Assembly: GCA_034509925.1 (NCBI GenBank)
Contig: CM067529.1
Location: 11,045,001 to 11,109,000 of the forward strand
DNA length: 64,000 nt
Direction of reading: 5' to 3'
DNA from: Hirudinaria manillensis
Lineage: Eukaryota; Annelida; Clitellata; Hirudinida; Hirudinidae
Below, piece after piece: positions 23,389 to 35,089 of this stretch; the first letter of the stretch is position 1, and every line of letters begins with the position of its first letter. The translations under genes were made by a program, and so were the position numbers. A model generated the notes under the pieces. It made no database searches, had not been told where the DNA came from, and was given only the letters and a program-made list of their open reading frames with translations.

Positions 23389-25677
23389 ACTTGCAGAAAG
23401 ACCGAACAAAAAGGAAGTAAGGCGATAAAGACTTTCCTATTTCAGTAAATGTTAATCTTCGTTTTTCTAACTGGCAAAGTTTATGAAAAAAAATTTTATT
23501 GCTTTAAAATAATTTACAAATAAAAAATGATATTTTTATTTTTATTTTACAGAAAAATAGAAAAGTACGATAAATATCTTTAAAAAATGTTAACCTTATA
23601 ATTCAAATTTTGCGGCCTTTACTTTAGGAGATCATTTTGATACTTTCAGAAGCGATCACAAAAAGGGATATTTTGCTTATTGAGTGAGTATCATTAGTTC
23701 ACCGTTTTGCAATGGGGAAGTCTACATACAAATATTAATCGACCCTATACGAGACTGTCTACAACATGAAATTTTATAATAAATAATGAAAACCTTTGGT
23801 AAAAATCATTCTAGACTTCCAGAAGAAGCCACAATAAGAAATGTTTAAATGTATGAACGTTGTGTGAGAGTCATTTGGTTGTAGAACAGTATTTTGCTTA
23901 GGAAAGTTCATACAGATTAATTGATTGTATGCGTTTTTATGTTTGAGTAACCGGAAAATATTTTTTTGAATAATCCAATAAATAAGCAAAGATTTTAGCG
24001 AATTTTTTTCTCGTCGAAATATGATTGTTGAATCATGTGTGAAGTTGTACCCACTTATCGAATCTAAAAATATTTCATGTTTAAAAATGTATCGTTATAT
24101 GTATATGTTTTATATTAAATTTAGATTTTATTTTCATGGAGTTTTTTTATTTATAAATGCAAGTATTAATTTTGAAAATAATCATCTTAGTGTGAACTGT
24201 GCCCCCAGCGCCGAGTATTGTTATTTTGGCATTATTTTGATAAGGTCGATGCGCGACTGTTGGGTTTCTAAGCAAGTTAAATTCATTTAAGTATCACGTT
24301 TAAGATTGGTTTAAAAAACTGTCATCCTTCAATGAGAATTTTTTAAATTCATGTGCAAGTAGTGCATTACATGTGGTCAGCGGGAGGAGAACCGGGGAAT
24401 TATCCCCGGGGCCTGTGGATGGAGGGGTTCAGAGTATAAACGATGTCAACATCGACAGGACCACGGATCAGGATCAACTCCTTCAAAATTGCCTTGATTT
24501 TCTTCTATGGCAGTGAAGTTGACGGGGAAAAACTGCGCTCCGATTTTTGAAATTGGATGATAACGGAGATAATGATACGGATGTTTTGCTCTGGCGCAAA
24601 ATCTTTGGGTGGCATTATAAATTTTTGAACCATTGATATTTTGTGCCTTTCTGTAACTTAGTAGAGGTATCCAGAACTATCTGAGGCAATCATTTCAGGT
24701 ATATGTGTCTTAAAGTGTCTTGGGCAACACAAAGCTTTTCAGAAAAGTTTGCAAATTAGTTTTGGATTATAAGTTTTTATGTGAAACATTCTACCATTCA
24801 AGACTCAGAAGATCATTATGATATAAAAAAAAAACAACTGGTTGATAGGCATCACATCCTTGAAGCATCCATCATAGGGAGTAAAGAACAAAATTTTGAA
24901 GGAAGCAAGAACTTTGTGGCAAGTAAAATTAAATTAGATTATAAAACCCATTAAATGGAGATTTTTACATCCAGTAAGGAGATTATATCATACTTAGACC
25001 AAAAAATAAAGTACAGGCTTACTGTCCAATTGGTTTGGGAGTCTACCCAATTGTTAAAATGAAGAAAAGGCTCTTGGAATCAATTTCAAAAACAGCAACC
25101 AAGTCGACTTCTGAATCAGAGACTAATTTATATATTATCCATGGTTCTGATTGATGAGTTACTAATTCAAAATTCTAGTCCAAAAATACATCAGGCAATA
25201 CAAATCTTCAGCTTGGATTTCTCATGTGTTTGTTCCTGAAGAGATGATTTGGCTTGAGAAAACATAATAATTTTGTTTTGCTACTTAGTGCCTCAAATGC
25301 TGCAAATATGATTTATAATAATAAGCCTTGAAGTTATATTTTTAAAACTACTTATCTCTGATGATGTCAAATAATTATGACAATTTATTTAATAATTAAA
25401 TATCACTTAATTTTAATAAAATAAAGATTGCGACAAATGCATAAAGTCAGAGACGTGTCACAACTTCAATGAAATGCTTTTGCATTTTGTTTTCAACAAC
25501 TAGTCTGGACAAAATCTTGATCTAAATGGGCAAACAGCCCATATTTCTTGAATAAAAATGTCACCCTATCAAATTTGTTATTAGATTATTCCCATGTTAT
25601 TAATCAGTTTAATTATTAATAGTTATTAATCAGATTAATTCATCATATTAAAGAAATCGCTTTCCCTTCATACTGTG
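23389..25677. other. Gene-free AT-rich spacer with one GC-rich patch
   Basis: Between RPS3A and the kinase gene I see no supported gene. A GC-rich patch at about 24370-24560 includes a hairpin (CCGGGG and CCCCGG around a 5-6-nt loop, about 24392-24411) and several short open frames, none recognisable. Confidence 0.4.
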
Positions 25678-25683
25678 TTTATT
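25678..25683 (-). terminator. Polyadenylation signal of the kinase gene
   Basis: AATAAA on the minus strand about 93 bp beyond the stop of the kinase frame, which suggests that the gene is transcribed as a unit. Confidence 0.5.
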
Positions 25684-25775
25684 ACAAATTGCAATCGCTA
25701 AAGATTTTTATAAAATGTTGTTAAAATGTATAAATTGATGAATGATAGTGTGTTCCTAAATGGAGTGTATGATCT

Positions 25776-26756
25776 TCATATGTCTTCTCCAGTGTTTTCC
25801 AGGATCCACGGATGGTTCAAAACTTGATCGGCCGTGTATCGTATCTTTGGATCTGTCACCAAGAGTTTTGAAATCAGGTCTTTTGCTCCTTCTGATACTG
25901 AATGCTCAGGTTCATTGTATTCGCCTCTCACAATGGATTCCAAAAGGGAACTCTTACATTCAATACAAGCTCCTTTGGGACAGCCACAATCAGCATTTAC
26001 CATGAAGGGCATTTTTCCATGGATCAATGTGAACAAGACAACTCCCAAACTCCACATATCACACATGAATGTGGCATGGGTTGCTTTTCCCATGCGTGTC
26101 TGGGCAATTTCTGGAGCCATATAAAGTAGAGTTCCGACCGATGAAATGAAAGTATCGTGGCCGTGATTGTCACAGCATCGTTTCCTCGATGCTCCAGACG
26201 ATAATCCAAAGTCTATGAGTTTGACAGGAAATATATCTTTGCTCGATAACATGATATTCCTTAATTTCAAGTCTCTGTGTGCCACGCCGAATTGGTGAAG
26301 ATATCGCAGGGCCACTGCAACGTCTCTTATAACTCTTGCAACGTGCTTTTCTTCCATCAATTCGTTGCTTGAAATATCGTACAAAGATCCGTGGTTTAGT
26401 TTGTCCATGACTATTTTCATTTGGCAGTTTTCCTCGTAATAATCCACTATTTGTGCAAAGTTTAGATGACCTTTTACCATTAATAATACGTCCAATTCTG
26501 CGTTTGCATCCTCGAGCCAATTTGGGTAATTGGTCTTCAAGGTTTTGAGAGCGTATTCGCAATTCGTATGTTTGTTGACAACAGTTCTAATGCAACCGTT
26601 AATGCCATTACCTAAGACTTCTTTCGTGATTTCGTACTTTGAACTAAACCCCTTGTCGACGCGGGCACAGTTTCCAAGGTTTGCGAGAGGCTTTGCTCCG
26701 TCAAGAATTTGATGGGACATGATCAATCCCAAATTCGTGTTGTCACCGAAACCCAT
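25776..26756 (-). CDS. Intronless MNK-like CaMK-group Ser/Thr protein kinase
   Basis: A single 326-residue frame covers a whole protein kinase domain: Gly loop GNGING (49-54), catalytic Lys in EYALK (71), HRDLKLRN (160-167), DFG (182-184), APE (214-216), DMWSLGVVLF, and the C-lobe SKLLVTDP to NHPWI. A Cys cluster (257, 259, 264, 267) between the C-lobe helices, then LLESIVRGEY, matches the cysteine insert typical of MAPK-interacting kinases (MNK1/2), as does RVIRDVAVAL. MNKs phosphorylate eIF4E. Differences are notable: MNKs carry DFD where this has DFG, and the usual LKPEN is LKLRN. The N-terminal eIF4G-binding and C-terminal MAPK-binding parts of MNKs seem absent or very short. With no introns among intron-rich neighbours, it is likely a retrocopy that stayed open. 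Frame integrity and all catalytic residues suggest that it is functional. MAPKAPK is a less likely assignment. Confidence 0.88.
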   Translation of the reverse strand: MGFGDNTNLGLIMSHQILDGAKPLANLGNCARVDKGFSSKYEITKEVLGNGINGCIRTVVNKHTNCEYALKTLKTNYPNWLEDANAELDVLLMVKGHLNFAQIVDYYEENCQMKIVMDKLNHGSLYDISSNELMEEKHVARVIRDVAVALRYLHQFGVAHRDLKLRNIMLSSKDIFPVKLIDFGLSSGASRKRCCDNHGHDTFISSVGTLLYMAPEIAQTRMGKATHATFMCDMWSLGVVLFTLIHGKMPFMVNADCGCPKGACIECKSSLLESIVRGEYNEPEHSVSEGAKDLISKLLVTDPKIRYTADQVLNHPWILENTGEDI

Positions 26757-28819
26757 TTTGTAATTTTCAAGTTGAAGAATTGTTCAGATCGATTAGAACT
26801 AGGATTCAATTTGACAGATGGAGCTACGGATTTCTGTTTTGTTTCTATTGGTTTTTTCCTGATCAATTTCGTCGAGGTTGAAATTTGCTGGCGGAAAAGA
26901 TTCTGAATATAATAATCTAATTTAATGCGAAAATTAATTAAATTTCTATAGCAGCGAATTTATCTTCGACAAATAAATTTAATAATAATTTTAATAAAAA
27001 TTATAAATTAAATTATATTTAATAATAATTTTAATAAAAAGTATATAATATTTATTAATAGTAACTTTAACAAAAAATATATAATATTTATTAATAATAA
27101 TTTTAATAAAAATTGTATAATATTTATTAATAATTTTAATAAAAATTATATGCTAAATTTATCTGACTTGTTGAATAAATATTTTGTTTTTCATTTTAAA
27201 GCCACTCTTAAAGCTATTAATTGATTTAACCGTCCAAAATCATTTGCTTTGCGTCCATAAAAAACAGTTAAACGTAGTCAAGTAAGTAATCTCGATTTAT
27301 GGCTTCAATGTTGTGACAAAGAAAGCTGTCAAGACTTTGTAAATAATGACCAAATAAATAAATAAAATAAATAGATAAATAAATAAAAGAGAATATTCTT
27401 TCGCGTTTTAAGAGTTTACAAGTTCCTTGCTCGCATGTGTTTTAAAAGATGACTGATCGATTAGATTATAATATATTTCCATCAATGGCTGACATCTGGA
27501 CGAGAAAATTAGCAAACCTAAAATTGAGTATTTTGAGAGATTAAGAAACATTTGGCAACTTAATTCGGATTTAATTTTATTCCTGTTGCGCTGGCTTTGA
27601 ATTTGACTTTGGTCGATACAATCAAATTACACGTGATGGATATATACTGCCCTCACACGACCCTAAACGTCGATACCCAAGTTATGGATGCATTGATTAT
27701 TTTAAAAATTTTAAAAAAGGAATTTTTTCAACGCCACTCAAAATTAAAAAAAAAAATTTATCCCATTTTTCTGGATGAGTTATTTTGAAATCAACTCAGA
27801 ATCAATGATTTATGGCGGATTCTTTTTTAGGAAATTTTGCTAAATGCAGCGCTCAGAAATATTTTGGAAGTTGTTCTTTTGGACTGAAAATTCATTCCTT
27901 TCAAGAGGGTTAAAGGTTAGGCTTTAGGGTTAGGATTAGGGTTACGAGATTAGGGTTAGGGTTAGGGTTAGAAATTGACCACTGATTAATTTGTCTCCAA
28001 AGTCAAAATTTGAAGCTGAATTCATATCCATTGACAGATTAGAAACTATTGAAGTGGAACTCACTAGCACATCCAATGATGACAATTATTTGTCTTTTTA
28101 TTGCTAGCAATTAATGGAAATAAATCGTAAAATCGTTAAAATCGTCTAATACTCCCAATTAAACAGTTATTTATTTATTTATTTGTTTATTTGGCTTCTA
28201 ACATCTATATTCAATAAGATAAATTAAACGACGACGCTTCTAAAATAAAAATAAATAAATAATAAATAAATAAGAAATCAAAATTGATTTCTGGAAGGAG
28301 TCGGGGAAAATCCATCCCGTTATTTCTTATATATACCATATAATAAATATATTATATTTTCATTATATATATTATTTATTTTATGTTATGTTATATATTA
28401 TATTTCTTATATATTATTATATTCTTAGACAAGTTATGTTTAACACTTAAATGTTGCTTAATCAGACCGTAATCCAAAATTCTAAGACGACTTCACACGT
28501 CGTCGGCCTGGATCAACCACGGATCAGAGGCTGCAAAATGTACGCTAAGCCAACGATGAGACGAACGATGACTGATTTTTTTTTTAAACTTTATTTTCCA
28601 TATTTAAAAAAACACCCATCCTACCAGCAGTCAATCTTTCCTTCTATCACTCCATCCGCCCATCCAGCCGCCCAGAAGAGGAGGGAAGAGTTGTAAATTC
28701 TCATACGTGGGCCATGAAAACACAACATTTTCAATTCTGCTTCGCCCAATTCTATTTCCTTTCCTTTATCCGTTTTTTTTTATCCAAAAATTTCTTCTTA
28801 TTACTATTTGTTATTTCAG
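26757..28819. other. AT-rich spacer without supported genes
   Basis: Mostly AT-rich DNA, with AATAATTTTAATAAAAATTATA-like irregular repeats at about 26985-27150 and the telomere-type block listed separately. Nothing else is recognisable. Confidence 0.5.
27915..27971 (+). repeat. Interstitial telomere-type (TTAGGG) block
   Basis: About 57 bp of imperfect TTAGGG-type units: variants such as GGTTAGGCTTTAGGG and GGATTAGGG come first, then four clean GGGTTA repeats. TTAGGG is the telomere repeat of most non-arthropod animals. Confidence 0.85.
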
Positions 28820-29260
28820 ATAATTCCTGGTTTAATACAATTCGTTTGCACGGCCATGAAGAGTCTCGTAAATGCCGCCAGCTTCCTGGAGATCAAGCTA
28901 CTGCAATTGAAGGTAATTTATCGTCTTATCAATTGCCCAGCTGAGACCAATGCATCTCTGAATGAATTTCATCCATCGACTCACGAAACCAACACGTGCA
29001 TGGATGCATGCATGCACGCCTCCTCCTCTTCCTCCTCCTCTTCCTCCTCCTCTTCACGATCTCCACTTTGAGGAGCGGAAGACGTGCAGATATGGAAATG
29101 AGAGACGCATAAAATCTCCAGTCTAGGACAACTTAAGCACGCAATTCCTCGTCAGAAATTTCCTGAAGATCATTGAAGAATTCTTGGCATCGTTTCACTT
29201 TCTAATTTTTTTGTCGGTGGCAACAGGTGGCAGTCTCTCGTGTAGAGAAGATACGGCAAG
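28820..29260 (+). CDS. Two candidate exons of an unrecognised gene
   Basis: 28820-28912 (31 codons, IIPGLIQFVCTAMK onward) is preceded by TTATTTCAG and followed by GTAATT. 29227-29260 (VAVSRVEKIRQ) is preceded by CAACAG and followed by GTTTGA, a weak donor. The two join in phase 0 and read as an amphipathic helical segment. No upstream exon was found, no family is recognised, and chance open frames remain possible. Confidence 0.25.
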
Positions 29261-30703
29261 GTTTGATGATGTTTTAGTTTAATTTATTAATTATTTAATC
29301 AATTTATTTATCACATTATCAGTTATTATAAAGATAAGTATATAAATATAAATATTATCATATTTATCAATTTATTTATTCATATCAGCATTATTATAAT
29401 GGTTTGTATTTCACGAGTTACAGAATAATGTCTTATAATATTAACATCCGATTCCAGCTAATTCTGTGTGATTTAATTTTAAAAATAAAAGTATAAATTA
29501 TTCCAAGAATGAATAGTGATGTACAATTTTTTTATGATCGGCTTATCAAAGCTTAAGATTAAAAATGACTTGCGTTTAATTTCCCTGTTTAAAAATCACA
29601 TCATGTTCCTTAAATGATTATCAATATCAATAATACAACATCCGTAACATTATTATTTCCATTTACAACAAAAACAAAAATCATTTAATAATGATAATAA
29701 TAATAATAATATTAATAATAAACAAATTATTTCAGGACATAATCAATAATCAACAGAACATAATAACTCCATCTCGTCCATGTATTTCGAAGGCTGATTT
29801 GATGTAATTTAATTTTTAAAAATACGATATAATAATAATAAGCTAATTAAATATTTATTTGTAAATTCATAATATTTAATTGCCTGGAATACTTATTGGT
29901 CAGTTCATACAATTACATAATAATTTGTTCACATAATAATAATAATTATCTGATATATACTTATTAATAGCTAATGTTATTATATATTACCTAATATATC
30001 AATAAAATATTTATTTATTTTTTATACTAAATAAAATAAATCTCACAACTTGGATCCCCCTAGCGACATATTCTGATTCATGACCTTCAGAATTCAAATG
30101 AACAAAACGTTAACGGCAGAACAATAATTCAAAATATTTTCAAAAGATTACAAATGTCCGTCGTCGTTAAAATTGTGCGGATTTAAATATTTTGAATTTT
30201 TTTATTTAATATATTTATTTAATTATTATTTTTAATTATTTAAAAATGATTTTCTTGAAAATCGAAAAATTATTTTAAAATCAGGAAACATTTTGAAGCG
30301 TGGAAAATTTCATATAAAAAATTATTTAATTTTAAATGCAATTTTTTTTTAGCACAAAGAAAGATTGTTGAAGTAATTATTATTGAAAAAATTTATTACG
30401 ATTTAAAAATAAATACGAACAATAAATTTAAATAAGTTTAATAAATTTATTTTAAAATAACGAAATAATTTCTTAAAATTTCGTGAACAAAACAAAAAAA
30501 AACTTTCAACAGTCACCATGGCAACGAATTGGGCGTCACCTCGAAGGAAAAGATTCCGTGACGTGACGATGACGTCATTCCTCACGTGACATTGAGGTGT
30601 CGAAATAATAATAATAATGATAATAATAATAATAATTATAAATAATAAATAATTTTATACAAGTTAGCATTGTATATGGAATTATATAATTATAACAATT
30701 GAC

Positions 30704-30734
<31 letters not shown>

Positions 30735-31262
30735 GTTTTATTTCGTAATTTTCGGCAAAATCAGTTTCTTGTTCCAGTCTGCCTGCGTGACCAGCATTAA
30801 AACTGCTAATTGAATCATCAAGCAGCGGAAAGTCCCCACGATTATTTTTTTCTTCTTCCAATTCCACGAATTTCAGAGGAAATTAAATTAATTTACTTTT
30901 AAAATATTTAAATTTACGTTTTGCTTAATTATTTTATTTATTTATTTTATTTATTCATTTATTTATTTATTTATGCTTAATTATTTTATTTATTTCACTT
31001 TTTCGGTCCGAAACGTTTTCATTTATTTTCGGTCTTGTTTAGTTTCATACGATTGTGTTTTAAATATTTCTTTTTGTTTTCACGAATATTAATAAATATT
31101 CTTAATAAAAGTTGAGCGTCACAAATAATTATAATATATTATAAATTATTTGAGCTTCAAATTAGTTCATAAATCAGGTACAATGAGTGTTAAGGACAAT
31201 TCCGGATTGAAAAATTACCGAAATAAAACTGAAGTTCTTGTTTTATTTTTTATTGTTCGTTT
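29261..31262. other. AT-rich spacer without supported genes
   Basis: Long AT-rich stretch with ATT/AAT triplet runs (for example 30609-30650 and 30703-30735). A CRE-like TGACGTCA (about 30566-30573) with a CACGTG nearby lies in a short GC-richer patch at 30515-30600; no gene is attached to it that I can see. Confidence 0.4.
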
Positions 31263-31640
31263 TAGAGAGAGAGGGAGATACATAGAAAGATATAGAGATA
31301 CAGAGAGAAGCATAGAGATACATAGAAAGATATAGAGATACAGAGAGAAGCATAGAGATACATAGAAAGATATAGAGATACAGAGAGAAGCATAGAGATA
31401 CATAGAAAGATATAGAGATACAGAGAGAAGCATAGAGATACATAGAAAGATATAGAGATACAGAGAGAAGCATAGAGATACATAGAGATACAGACTGAAA
31501 CATAGAGAGATATAAAGATACAGAGAGATACATAGAAATACATAGAGAGATATAGAGATACAGAGAGAAACATAGAGAGACATAGAGAGATATAGAGATA
31601 CAGAGAGAAACGTAAAGAGACATAGAGAGGAAGATAGCAA
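31263..31640. repeat. 40-bp minisatellite of GAGATACATAGA type
   Basis: A 40-bp unit starting CATAGAAAGATATAGAGATA repeats almost perfectly about five times from 31281, then decays into shorter ATAGAGA units up to about 31640. All three minus-strand frames are open through it, which is a result of the repeat. Confidence 0.9.
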
Positions 31641-31774
31641 GAGAGACAATCGTTAGAAGCAATAAACACTTAGAAATGTTTCTTGGGAGAATTTGGCGAC
31701 AAAGTGGTTAATCTCTGATAAATTTGTTTCTTACTACTGAAGAAAAGTAGCGAAAAAAAAATTATTCCGGACGA

Positions 31775-31836
31775 ATGTCATCATCATCATCATCATCTTC
31801 TTCATCACCATCATTATCAGCATCATCGTCATCTCG
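31775..31836. repeat. ATC triplet microsatellite
   Basis: Interrupted CATCATCATC repeat. Confidence 0.75.
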
Positions 31837-31989
31837 TCTGGCTTCTGACGTTTGCGATCAAAAATAGAATAATAATTGTATTCTACTAAATAATAAGGAA
31901 AAGTCAAAATAATTAGGCAAGCAATTTTTGCCTAATATCAAATGTCAACTGGAAATTCGATCCAGGGGCTTCATTAACTCGGTCATGAA

Positions 31990-32098
31990 ATGCACAAACA
32001 CAAACAATACACAAACAAAGCACAAACAATATACAAAGAAAGCACAAACAATACGCAAACAAAGCACAAACAATACGAAAACAAAGCACAAACACAGG
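31990..32098. repeat. 22-bp ACAAACAAAGCACAAACAATAC repeat
   Basis: About five irregular 22-bp units of an A/C-rich motif with almost no T on the plus strand. Frames open in several phases come from the repeat. Confidence 0.85.
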
Positions 32099-32408
32099 GC
32101 ACTGGCACAACGAGGCACAACGAATGGATGCAACCAAATAAAGTGAAGATAAACTTTAACGAGGGTGAGATGAGTTGATGCCGCCTCAAATTCGGTTTTG
32201 TATCAACTTTGTATCTATTTTGTCTCCAGTTTGTATTCACTTTTGTATCTATTTCGTCTCCAGTCAGAATCGAATCGAACGGTTATTCTATCTGGAGAAC
32301 ACGATGTCTTCATTCGTTCGGACTGATTGTGGATGAGATGCATTGCAGCTGAAGCGTTTAAGTCGAGTCTCATTTTAGTAGATGGATCAAGGACACTCCT
32401 TGGCAATG

Positions 32409-32490
32409 AAGATGAAGATGATGATGATGACGATGCTGTTCGATGACGACGACGACGATGATGATGATGATGATGACGACGACGACGATG
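32409..32490. repeat. GAT/GAC triplet microsatellite
   Basis: GATGATGATGACGATG-type repeat; a complementary ATC/GTC tract lies at 32853-32900, about 360 bp downstream. Confidence 0.8.
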
Positions 32491-33028
32491 GCGTCCAATT
32501 TTTCGACAATCACGTGTCTGCATTAACGAGGTGACCTTGTTCATCGACCGAAATTCGTCGTCGTCGTCGTTTGATTTCATTCTCGATGGTTGTCATGGAA
32601 ACGGTGTCTGAGAGTTGCCGTTGGATTTTTAATGGCGTTTGATTGCGGGTTTTTGTATTTATTGTATTTATTGTAAATATTGTATTTATTCGTTTTTATA
32701 TTTTTATGATTTTTAGAAAAAAAAACTGATAAACTGGAACGTACGTGTGTGTTCTTACAACAAGAAAAAACAGCAGAAAAATTATTAAATTCTTTAAATT
32801 ACGTTTTAAATTAATTTAATTTATGTTGTTTAATTATAAATATAATATATAGCCATCGTCATCATCGTCGTCATCTTCATCTTCGTCGTCTTCTTCGAAA
32901 CTCCCGACTATGGTCGTTGCACTGACACAGAGATAAGGCAGAACCGATGGCTGCGTCTCGCGCTTTCCCGGGCTTTTTCCACGAGACACGTACTCGTCAG
33001 ACGACATTCCGTTGAATGACGTCATGAT

Positions 33029-33276
33029 GGATGGTCGGATGGGCGGACGGATGGATGGATGGATGGATGGATGGGTGGATGGATGGATGGATGGATGGAT
33101 GGAAGGAAGGATGGATGGATGGATGGATGGATGGATGGATGGACGGACGGACGGACGGATGGATGGATGGATGGATGGATGGATGGACGGACGGACGGAC
33201 GGATGGATGGATGGATGGATGGATGGATGGATGGATGGATGGACGGATGGATGGATGGAGGGACGGATAGATGGAA
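33029..33276. repeat. (TGGA)/(CGGA) tetranucleotide array
   Basis: About 60 units of ATGG with ACGG variants in clusters. Two or more frames are open on each strand because 4-bp units repeat every 12 bp; none is a gene. Confidence 0.95.
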
Positions 33277-34110
33277 AAAACCGACTACCGTCCCCATCCA
33301 GCCACATCACCTTGGACGGCATCAACGTCCATCCATCAATCGCAAAAGTGAATCGATAGCAGATACAATCGCACACAGACGTCCAGATAGCAATCATTAA
33401 CGATGAAGGATATCAATTGAGATATCATTTCGTACGTCAATGACGTTTGGAGCTTCACTTTAATTCACTTCCGGTTGCTTGGCTACTATAAGTTTTATTT
33501 TGTTTCAATTAATTTTAACTGAATTTAATCATTATCATCCTAACATTTTATCGATTAACGCCTCATTAAATAAAAACAATTTTTATTATTAATAATTTAA
33601 AATTAATCAACTTATTGATTAGCTATTCTGATTTTTATAAGAGACACGCCACAACATTGCGTTGTACAGGAGGCTATAAATAACTTTCCAGGTGGAAATT
33701 TCCAGTCTTTAAAGTTTCGATTTCGTTTTCCTGTTCCAGTCTTAATTTGAGTTTTCAAAATGCTTTTGGAACGGAAAGTTAAGTTTGAGCTGAGTTTAGA
33801 AAGATTATGACAATTTAATGACGTCATCATTTGGGGAAAGGTCAATTGGTGCAGCGCAGTATTATAATACTAGTATTATGGTCAAACACTTTAAGAGAAA
33901 ACACCTGGTTTTTTTTTTGCATAGAATTAGAAATGAATTATTAATAATTGTTTATGGTTGAATTGTAAAAGAAATATAAAAGAAGTTTATTAATTATATT
34001 GTCCTCAATTTAAGCGCTAAATAAATTTAAAATCAATCGATATCTTGCTATGGTTTCATTGGTTTATTGTATCTCATTTCACCTTGCGACGCGGAAGAAA
34101 CACAGCAGAT

Positions 34111-34164
34111 GATGAAGATTATGATGACGATGACGACGGTGACGACGATGGTGACGACGACGAC

Positions 34165-34205
<41 letters not shown>

Positions 34206-34206
34206 G
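34111..34206. repeat. GAT/GAC triplet microsatellite
   Basis: Ends in about 13 uninterrupted GAT units. Confidence 0.85.
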
Positions 34207-34395
34207 GGTCCTAAAAGTAAAACCGTTTGTTAATTCCAATTCAACATTCTTTTCGTCTCCCAAACACCTCGCCTCCTGTTTTTCTTCATCGACAAAAGAA
34301 AAACCTTACTTAAGCAATAAAGGTGAGGGCTAAATAAAAAATTTTGGAACCAACACCTGTGAAAAACATACAAAAATCCTCAGTACAACATTTTC

Positions 34396-34500
34396 GTCTT
34401 CGTCGTCGTCATCATCATCGTCGTTGTCATTGACATCATCGTCGTCATCGTCATCATCATCGTATTTGTCATAAGCATTATCGTCGTCATCGTCACAGTC
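34396..34500. repeat. ATC/GTC triplet microsatellite
   Basis: Complementary in sense to the GAT tract about 200 bp upstream, so the two could pair as a hairpin with a 190-nt loop. Confidence 0.8.
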
Positions 34501-34653
34501 GTCAACACATCTTAAGACATCCCGAGACGTACTGAAAGACATATTAAGACCTTCCACACACAGTCGTCTATAATCCCTTATAAATCTTTGAAACCTTTAC
34601 AATCTCTTCATAATCTCCGGCACGATTTTTCCAATTTCAACTTGTCACTGCAG

Positions 34654-34718
34654 ATGCAGAGTTGATAAAAACACTTGTTAGCAGAACTCTTAAGAAGCGG
34701 CCATCTGGCGACCGGAGC
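34654..34718 (+). CDS. Candidate exon, unrecognised
   Basis: CTTGTCACTGCAG precedes a frame reading DAELIKTLVSRTLKKRPSGD, followed by GTAATT at 34719. Its entry phase fits the candidate exon ending at 29260. The donor choice is a guess; without one the frame runs to a stop at about 34868. Confidence 0.2.
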
Positions 34719-34895
34719 GTAATTGCGAGCCCGGAGGAAGTCGTGACCTTTTCCTTTAGGACGACGACGACGACGACGAGGGAACAAACTCCAGGAAGGA
34801 CTTTTCCAGGAGTCCTAAAGCGTTCAATTGTTCAGATATTTTTCAGAATTGCTTTTATTTATTTTTAATTGTTTATTTTTTATGCAGATGGAGGT

Positions 34896-35089
34896 TGTGG
34901 GAGTTCCCAATATTGAGATGGGTGGGGAGAGAAGTTATGCTCATGGTTTCGCTTTATTAATTAATTAATTAATTTTAATTTAATTTAATTTTTAATTAAT
35001 TAATTAATTTTAATTTAATTTAATTTTTTATTAATTAATTAAAAGCATAACTTCTCTCCCCACCCATCTCACTATTGGGAATTCCCACA
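34896..35089. repeat. Near-perfect inverted repeat, 45-bp arms
   Basis: The arm at 34896-34940 (TGTGGGAGTTCCCAATATTG onward) matches the reverse complement of 35045-35089 at 43 of 45 positions. The 104-bp spacer is pure A/T, made of TTAATTAAT units. The arms are much more GC-rich than the surroundings. It could be a foldback element, a MITE-like remnant or a source of long hairpin RNA. No clear target-site duplication was found. Confidence 0.9.

Noticed and set aside
31215..31669. Three overlapping minus-strand frames of LYLYISLC type that look like membrane proteins
   Set aside because: All three phases are open through the 40-bp repeat, so the hydrophobic look is due to base composition.
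33012..33400. WMDGWMDG and HPSIHPSI frames of up to 187 residues
   Set aside because: A 4-bp repeat gives open frames in several phases on both strands; no gene signals surround it.
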